Below are positions 58,938 to 64,000 of a stretch of 64,000 nt of DNA, piece after piece. Position numbers and translations under genes: made by a program. Each line of letters starts with the position of its first letter. The first letter of the stretch is position 1. This stretch comes from Streptomyces humidus (GTDB lineage: Bacteria > Actinomycetota > Actinomycetes > Streptomycetales > Streptomycetaceae): assembly GCF_014649655.1 (NCBI RefSeq), contig NZ_BMTL01000028.1, positions 62,001-126,000 on the forward strand, written 5' to 3'. The notes under the pieces were generated by a model. The model searched no databases. It was not told the DNA's origin and saw nothing but the letters and a program-made list of their open reading frames with translations.

Positions 58938-60644
58938 CTACGTCGCCCGACGTCGCCGCGCTCCCGGCCGCCGCTCGCTCGGCCGGCTGACCGGGTCACC
59001 GGCCTCCAGCGCGGCGGCCCGTCGGCGCAGGCCGAAGTCGGCCAGCGCCTCGGCCAGCCTGAGCACGGACGGCTCGGGGGCCATGACGTCGACCCTCAGC
59101 CCGTGTTCCTCCGCCGTCTTGGCGGTCGCCGGGCCGATGCAGGCGATCACCGTCACGTTGTGCGGCTTGCCGGCGATGCCCACCAGGTTGCGCACCGTGG
59201 ACGACGACGTGAAGAGCACGGCGTCGAAGCCGCCGCCCTTGATCGCCTCCCGCGTCTCGGCCGGCGGCGGCGAGGCCCGCACCGTCCGGTAGGCCGTGAC
59301 GTCGTCGACCTCCCAGCCCAGCTCGATGAGCCCGGCGACCAGGGTCTCCGTGGCGATGTCGGCGCGCGGCAGGAAGACCCGGTCGATCGGGTCGAAGACG
59401 GGGTCGTACGGCGGCCAGTCCTCGAGGAGACCGGCGGCGCTCTGCTCACCGCTCGGCACCAGGTCCGGCTTCACGCCGAAGGCGATCAGCGCCTTTGCGG
59501 TCTGCTCGCCCACCGCGGCCACCTTGATGCCCGCGAAGGCACGGGCGTCGAGGCCGTACTCCTCGAACTTCTCCCGGACGGCCTTGACCGCGTTGACCGA
59601 CGTGAAGGCGATCCACTCGTAGCGGCCGGTGACCAGGCCCTTGACGGCCCGCTCCATCTGCTGGGGCGTGCGCGGCGGCTCGACGGCGATCGTCGGCACC
59701 TCGTGCGGCACGGCCCCGTAGGACCGGAGCTGGTCGGAGAGCGACACCGCCTGCTCCTTCGTACGCGGCACGAGCACCTTCCAGCCGAACAGCGGCTTGG
59801 ACTCGAACCACGCCAGCTGGTCGCGCTGGGCGGGGGCGGAACGCTCGCCGACCACGACTATCACCGGGCGGCCGCCCTCGGGCGAGGGCAGCACCTTCGC
59901 CTGCTTGAAGGTCTGCGCGATCGTGCCGAGCGTCGCCGACCAGGTCCGCTGCCGGGTCGTCGTGCCGGCCACGGTGACCGTCATCGGGGTGTCGGGCTTG
60001 CGGCCCGCCGAGACCAGCTCTCCGGCGGCCGAGGCCACGGAGTCGAGGGTCGTCGACACCACGACCGTCCCGTCGGACGCGCCGACCTCGGTCCAGCAGC
60101 GGTCCGAGGCGGTGCGTGCGTCGACGAAGCGGACGTCCGCGCCCTGCGCGTCGCGCAGCGGCACACCGGCGTACGCGGGCACGCCGACGGCGGCCGCGAT
60201 GCCGGGCACGACCTCGAAGGGAACGCCGGCGGCTGCGCACGCGAGCATCTCCTCCGCCGCGTACGCGTCGAGTCCGGGGTCGCCGGACACCGCACGGACG
60301 ACCCGCCTGCCGCCCCGCGCGGCCTCCATGACAAGATGTGCGGCATCGCGCACAGCGGGTGCCTCAGCGGTTGTTGACGTGCCGTCAACTATCGTCGGGA
60401 AAGGCGTGCCCGTGCCCGGGAGGGGGTCCGGCGAAGGACCTGCTTCCGTGGGCACGACGGCAACACCTGGCCTGGCGTGCGTCCGCACGACGTCGAGCAC
60501 CTCGTGCTCGGCGACGAGGACGTCCGCGTGCGCCAGCGCCTCCACGGCGCGCAGAGTCAGCAGTCCCGGATCCCCGGGTCCGGCACCCAGGAAGGTGACG
60601 TGCCCGTGTGCAGGACCAGCGGCTGGAAGGGTGGTGGGGCTCAC
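58938..60644 (-). CDS. Uroporphyrinogen-III methyltransferase / synthase fusion
   Basis: A 568-residue two-domain enzyme. Residues about 10-280 are a SUMT (CobA/CysG-A type) SAM methyltransferase (VTFLGAGPGDPGLLTLRAVE, VVPGIAAAVGVPAYAGVPL, ATLGTIAQTF, VVVGE). Residues about 290-540 are uroporphyrinogen-III synthase (HemD; FTSVNAVKAVRE, TSSSTVRNL, CIGPATAKTAEEHGLRV). It makes uroporphyrinogen III and then precorrin-2 for siroheme and cobalamin. GTG 60644 overlaps the hemC stop. The first domain is more diverged than the second, so SUMT activity is less certain. Confidence 0.9.
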   Translation of the reverse strand: MSPTTLPAAGPAHGHVTFLGAGPGDPGLLTLRAVEALAHADVLVAEHEVLDVVRTHARPGVAVVPTEAGPSPDPLPGTGTPFPTIVDGTSTTAEAPAVRDAAHLVMEAARGGRRVVRAVSGDPGLDAYAAEEMLACAAAGVPFEVVPGIAAAVGVPAYAGVPLRDAQGADVRFVDARTASDRCWTEVGASDGTVVVSTTLDSVASAAGELVSAGRKPDTPMTVTVAGTTTRQRTWSATLGTIAQTFKQAKVLPSPEGGRPVIVVVGERSAPAQRDQLAWFESKPLFGWKVLVPRTKEQAVSLSDQLRSYGAVPHEVPTIAVEPPRTPQQMERAVKGLVTGRYEWIAFTSVNAVKAVREKFEEYGLDARAFAGIKVAAVGEQTAKALIAFGVKPDLVPSGEQSAAGLLEDWPPYDPVFDPIDRVFLPRADIATETLVAGLIELGWEVDDVTAYRTVRASPPPAETREAIKGGGFDAVLFTSSSTVRNLVGIAGKPHNVTVIACIGPATAKTAEEHGLRVDVMAPEPSVLRLAEALADFGLRRRAAALEAGDPVSRPSERRPGARRRRAT

Positions 60645-61660
60645 TGTGCTTGCTCCCCCATCAGACCGGCCGCGCCCTGGGCGAGCATCTCGGCGGCGAG
60701 TTCGCGACCGAGCGCCATTGCCCCGTCGTGCGTCTCGGGCACGGGACCGGTGGTGGACAGCTGCACCATGCGAGAGCCGTCGGTGGTCCCGACGACGCCG
60801 CGCAGGCGCATTTCGTTGACAATCTGCCCGTCGGCCCGGTGGGTCCCCCGCTCGAACGGAGCCGAGAGCGGGGGAAGGTCGGCCAGCGCGCCCACAGGGG
60901 CGGAGCAGCCGGCCTCCAGGGCGGCGAGCAGGGACCGTTCGGCGGTCACGGCGACCCGGGTGAAGGGGTCGTCGAGCTCGCCGAGAGCGTCGATCAGCGC
61001 TGCGTCGTCCGCGGCGCATTCGATCGCCAGTGCTCCCTGGCCGGGAGCGGGCAGAACCGTGTCCACCGACAGGAAGTCGGTGACCTCGTCGAGGCGGCCG
61101 ATGCGGCTCAGGCCTGCCGCGGCCAGCACCACCGCGTCCAGCTCGCCGTCGTGCACGTACCGGATGCGGGTGTCTATGTTCCCGCGGATCGGCACGGTGC
61201 GTATGTCCAGCCCGTGGACGCGGGCGTACGCGTTCAGCTGGGCCGCGCGGCGCGGCGAACCGGTGCCGATGCGCGCGACCCCCCTCGGGGAGGACGCGGC
61301 CAGGTCGGTGAACTTCAGCGCGTCCCTGGCGACGATCACGTCGCGGGGGTCCTCGCGCTCCGGTACGGCGGCCAGGACCAGGTCCTCGGGCTGCGCGGTG
61401 GGGAGGTCCTTCAGCGAGTGAACCGCGAAATCGACCTCACCCTTGGCCAGCGCGTCGCGCAGCGCGGTCACGAAGACGCCCGTACCGCCGATCTGCGTGA
61501 GGTGCTCGCGGGAGGCGTCGCCGTAGGTGGTGATCTCGACGAGCTCCACCGGCCGTCCGGTCACCCGGCGCACGGCGTCCGCGACCTGCCCGGACTGGGC
61601 CATGGCGAGCTTGCTCCGCCTGGTCCCCAGTCTCAGTGCCTTCGTACTCATGCCGCTCAT
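60641..61660 (-). CDS. hemC: Hydroxymethylbilane synthase
   Basis: A 339-residue porphobilinogen deaminase. Start LRLGTRRSKLAMAQS (about 10-24), VHSLKDLPT (about 80-88), GTGSPRRAAQL (about 130-140), IRGNIDTRIR, GQGALAIE, and the cofactor cysteine in LEAGCSAPVGALA (about 254). ATG 61660 overlaps the hemA stop; MSTKAL four codons in is an alternative. It is a core step of heme synthesis, in the same operon as hemA and hemD. Confidence 0.95.
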   Translation of the reverse strand: MSGMSTKALRLGTRRSKLAMAQSGQVADAVRRVTGRPVELVEITTYGDASREHLTQIGGTGVFVTALRDALAKGEVDFAVHSLKDLPTAQPEDLVLAAVPEREDPRDVIVARDALKFTDLAASSPRGVARIGTGSPRRAAQLNAYARVHGLDIRTVPIRGNIDTRIRYVHDGELDAVVLAAAGLSRIGRLDEVTDFLSVDTVLPAPGQGALAIECAADDAALIDALGELDDPFTRVAVTAERSLLAALEAGCSAPVGALADLPPLSAPFERGTHRADGQIVNEMRLRGVVGTTDGSRMVQLSTTGPVPETHDGAMALGRELAAEMLAQGAAGLMGEQAQ

Positions 61661-63375
61661 GCCGGCCCTCGGTTCTCTGATGTCTTCTCGGTGCTGTCCT
61701 CGGCCCGGGACACGGCGGCCACCGTCTCCTGGTCGAGGTCGAACAGAGTCCGCAGCGCGTCCGCGTACCCGGCGCCGCCGGGTTCGGCCGCGAGCTGCTT
61801 GACCCGGACGGTCGGCGCGTGCAGGAGCTTGTCGACGACGCGCTTCACCGTCTGCGTGATCTCGGCGCGGTGCTTGTCGTCCAGGCCGGGCAGCCGCCCG
61901 TCGAGCCGGGCGATCTCGCCGGCCACGACGTCGGCGGCCATGGCGCGCAGCGCGACCACGGTCGGCGTGATGTGCGCGGCCCGCTGTGCCGCGCCGAAGG
62001 CGGCGACCTCGTCGGCGACGATCCGCCGAACCTGGTCGACGTCGGCGGCCATGGGCGCGTCGGCGGAGGCCTCGGAGAGCGACTCGATGTCGACCAGCCG
62101 CACCCCGGCCAGCCGGTGGGCGGCCGCGTCGACGTCCCGCGGCATCGCGAGGTCGAGCAGGAAGAGCACGGGCTGCGGCCGCACGAGCGGGGCGACCTGC
62201 TCGGGCCTGCGCCGCTCGGGGATGCGTCCGACGGCGGCGGCGGTCGCGGCGAGCGCGGCGATCAGCTCGGCGTCGGCCTCGGGACCGCGCCGGCCGGCGA
62301 GCCGCCGGTCGACGGTGGCGTTGTCGACCCAGGCGGCGTGCTGCTCCAGCGTCGCCGCGTCCATGCCGGCGACGGCGGCCTCCCCGATCACGGAGAACCC
62401 CGTCTGCTGCACGGCGGACTGCTGCACGGCGGCCAGGTCGAGGGGACAGTTGTCGTCGTTCCCGACGGAGACGGGCGGCAGCGGCCGTGCCTCGCTCGGC
62501 GCGTCGTCCTCGTCCAGAGCGGCGGGCGCGCCGGTGCGGCCCTCGACCGCCTCCGCGACCGACTCCGCCGTCAGGACCAGGCCCGTGGCCCCGGTACAGG
62601 AGACGGCCACGTCGGCACGTGTCAGCTCGGCCGGCACCGACTCCATCGGTACCGCGCGGGCCGACACGTGCGCGCCGTCGGCCTCGGCAAGTATCCGGGC
62701 CAGCCGCTCGGCGCGGTCGAGGGTGCGGTTCGCGACGACGACCTCGGCCACCCCGGCGCGCGCCAGGGTCGCGGCGGCCAGCGACGACATGGATCCCGCG
62801 CCGATCACGAGGGCGCGCTTGCCCCGCGCCCAGACCGGCACGTCCTCGCCGGCGGCCAGCTGCTCCAGGCCGAAGGTGACCAGGGACTGCCCGGCGCGGT
62901 CGATGCCGGTCTCGGAGTGGGCGCGCTTGCCGACCCGCAGGGCCTGCTGGAACAGGTCGTTCAGCAGCCGTCCGGCGGTGTGCAGCTCCTGCGCCCGGCC
63001 CAGGGAGTCCTTGATCTGCCCGAGGATCTGGCCCTCGCCGACGACCATGGAGTCCAGTCCGCAGGCCACCGAGAAGAAGTGGTGGACGGCGCGGTCCTCG
63101 TAGTGCACGTAGAGGTAGGGAGTGAGCTCCTCCAGGCCGACCCCGCTGTGCTGGGCGAGCAGCGTGGACAGCTCGGCGACGCCCGCGTGGAACTTGTCCA
63201 CGTCCGCGTAGAGCTCGATCCGGTTGCAGGTGGCCAGGACGGCCGCCTCGGCGGCAGGTTCGGCGGCGACGGTGTCCTGGAGCAGCTTGGACTGGGCGTC
63301 CGTGGACAGCGAGGCCCGCTCCAGCACGCTCACGGGGGCGCTGCGATGGCTCAGTCCGACGACGAGGAGGCTCAT
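61657..63375 (-). CDS. hemA: Glutamyl-tRNA reductase
   Basis: A 572-residue HemA, first step of the C5 heme pathway. The catalytic Cys is in ATCNRIELY (about Cys 50). Other motifs: FSVACGLDSMVVGEGQILGQ (about 102-121), and the NADPH site VIGAGSMSSLAAATLA. Compared with usual HemA (about 420-450 residues) there is an insert of about 120 residues (roughly 275-390) between the NADPH region and LFLLDLAMPRDVD. A C-terminal dimerisation helix follows. ATG 63375 overlaps the rex stop. Confidence 0.95.
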   Translation of the reverse strand: MSLLVVGLSHRSAPVSVLERASLSTDAQSKLLQDTVAAEPAAEAAVLATCNRIELYADVDKFHAGVAELSTLLAQHSGVGLEELTPYLYVHYEDRAVHHFFSVACGLDSMVVGEGQILGQIKDSLGRAQELHTAGRLLNDLFQQALRVGKRAHSETGIDRAGQSLVTFGLEQLAAGEDVPVWARGKRALVIGAGSMSSLAAATLARAGVAEVVVANRTLDRAERLARILAEADGAHVSARAVPMESVPAELTRADVAVSCTGATGLVLTAESVAEAVEGRTGAPAALDEDDAPSEARPLPPVSVGNDDNCPLDLAAVQQSAVQQTGFSVIGEAAVAGMDAATLEQHAAWVDNATVDRRLAGRRGPEADAELIAALAATAAAVGRIPERRRPEQVAPLVRPQPVLFLLDLAMPRDVDAAAHRLAGVRLVDIESLSEASADAPMAADVDQVRRIVADEVAAFGAAQRAAHITPTVVALRAMAADVVAGEIARLDGRLPGLDDKHRAEITQTVKRVVDKLLHAPTVRVKQLAAEPGGAGYADALRTLFDLDQETVAAVSRAEDSTEKTSENRGPA

Positions 63376-64000
63376 GCCGGCATCACGGCGGGCACGTCCC
63401 CGTCCGGTCCCTGGTCGGTGGAGTCGGCCCGGCCGACGGGCGCGGCGAGGGCTGCGGCCTCGTTGAGGGCGGCCTCCTCGCCGGCCTTGCGCTGCTCGTG
63501 GAACGCGAGGATCTGCAGCTCGATGGAGAGATCGACCTTGCGGACGTCGACGCCGTCGGGCACGGACAGCACGGTCGGCGCGAAGTTCAGGATGGAGGTG
63601 ACGCCGGCGGCGACGAGCCGGTCGCAGACCTGCTGGGCGACGGACGGCGGGGTGGTGATCACGCCGATGGACACGCCGTTGTCCGAGATGATCTTCTCAA
63701 GGCCGTCGCTGTGCTGGACGGCGATCCCGGCGACCTGCTTCCCGGCCATGGCGGGGTCCGCGTCGATGAGCGCCGCGACCCGGAAGCCGCGCGAGGCGAA
63801 CCCGCCGTAGTTGGCGAGCGCCGCGCCGAGGTTTCCGATGCCGACGATCACGACCGGCCAGTCCTGGGTGAGCCCCAGCTCACGGGAGATCTGGTAGACG
63901 AGATACTCGACGTCGTAGCCGACGCCCCGCGTCCCGTAGGAGCCCAGGTACGAGAAGTCCTTGCGCAGCTTGGCGGAGTTGACCCCCGCCGCGGCCGCGA
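63372..64000 (-). CDS. rex: Redox-sensing repressor Rex (partial)
   Basis: The C-terminal ~209 residues of Rex; the start lies beyond the right edge. The visible N-terminal part (NSAKLRKDFSYLGSYGTRG and GYDVEYLV) is the winged-helix end. The NAD(H)-binding motif is VGIGNLGAALANYGGF, followed by KVDLSIELQILAFHEQRKAG. Rex represses respiratory genes when NADH is low and is released by NADH. It heads the rex-hemA-hemC-hemD operon by 4-nt overlaps. The Rex operator would be upstream of the window. Confidence 0.95.
   Translation of the reverse strand, partial: AAAAGVNSAKLRKDFSYLGSYGTRGVGYDVEYLVYQISRELGLTQDWPVVIVGIGNLGAALANYGGFASRGFRVAALIDADPAMAGKQVAGIAVQHSDGLEKIISDNGVSIGVITTPPSVAQQVCDRLVAAGVTSILNFAPTVLSVPDGVDVRKVDLSIELQILAFHEQRKAGEEAALNEAAALAAPVGRADSTDQGPDGDVPAVMPA

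Noticed and set aside
61819..63810. 663-codon + ORF across hemA
   Set aside because: It is antisense to hemA and rex, a typical high-GC open frame.
1..64000. tRNA, rRNA or riboswitch genes
   Set aside because: No cloverleaf or conserved RNA core was seen on reading; a covariance-model search could change this.

Overview
The window is chromosomal DNA from a high-GC actinomycete, almost certainly a Streptomyces. Third codon positions are nearly all G or C and GTG starts are common. Characteristic families are present: XRE/DUF5753 regulators paired with DUF397 proteins, a SpoIIE-type phosphatase with its own ATPase module, a DUF574 methyltransferase, and class I lysyl-tRNA synthetase. Menaquinone genes of the futalosine type and a Rex-hem gene cluster are also present. 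I see no rRNA, tRNA, CRISPR array, transposase, integrase or prophage gene.

Layout. (1) 0-2 kb: menaquinone genes (UbiA-type prenyltransferase, partial, and UbiD-type decarboxylase). (2) 2-9.8 kb: a membrane protein, an XRE/DUF397 locus, an alpha/beta hydrolase behind a short leader ORF, a TPR-like protein, a cytosine deaminase of the fungal type, a CDP-alcohol phosphatidyltransferase and a double-HTH MerR regulator. (3) 9.8-18 kb: the system II cytochrome c biogenesis operon (resA, ccdA, resB, ccsB), then a deacetylase-like lipoprotein, a histidine phosphatase and hemL. (4) 18-39.7 kb: an accessory or stress-type stretch with a ClC-like channel, DUF2252, DUF6325, DUF7144 and SHOCT proteins, a methyltransferase, the SpoIIE phosphatase, an OmpR-type two-component pair, a flavin-dependent monooxygenase with its reductase, a MarR/permease/His-rich membrane operon, an SDR, a phosphatase-acetyltransferase fusion and RtcB. 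(5) 39.9-47 kb: two DUF3558 lipoproteins, a DUF2637 membrane protein, lysS and argS. (6) 47-55.3 kb: a DUF4253 protein, a 69-bp tandem-repeat gene with a helical neighbour, a membrane-spanning HTH protein between DUF4232 lipoproteins, hemB, DUF2231 and an exported double-rubrerythrin protein. (7) 55.4-58.9 kb: a regulatory cassette flanked by two near-identical hairpins. (8) 58.9-64 kb: hemD/cobA fusion, hemC, hemA and rex, with 4-nt overlaps.

How the genes fit together. Much of the window serves respiration: menaquinone, cytochrome c maturation, and tetrapyrrole synthesis from glutamyl-tRNA (hemA, hemL, hemB, hemC, hemD), with the NADH/NAD sensor Rex leading the hem operon.

The gene order looks like the two arms of a Streptomyces chromosome joined at a breakpoint. 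From memory, the left part matches S. coelicolor around SCO4469-4491 and the right part matches around SCO3303-3320. Those positions lie at similar distances on either side of oriC, which suggests an inversion centred on the origin.

The most unusual locus is at 48.28-49.30 kb. One gene encodes seven copies of a roughly 23-residue helix repeat (invariant HPLLLAALMRR core in six of them). A nested hairpin separates it from a second small, helical, unrecognised protein.
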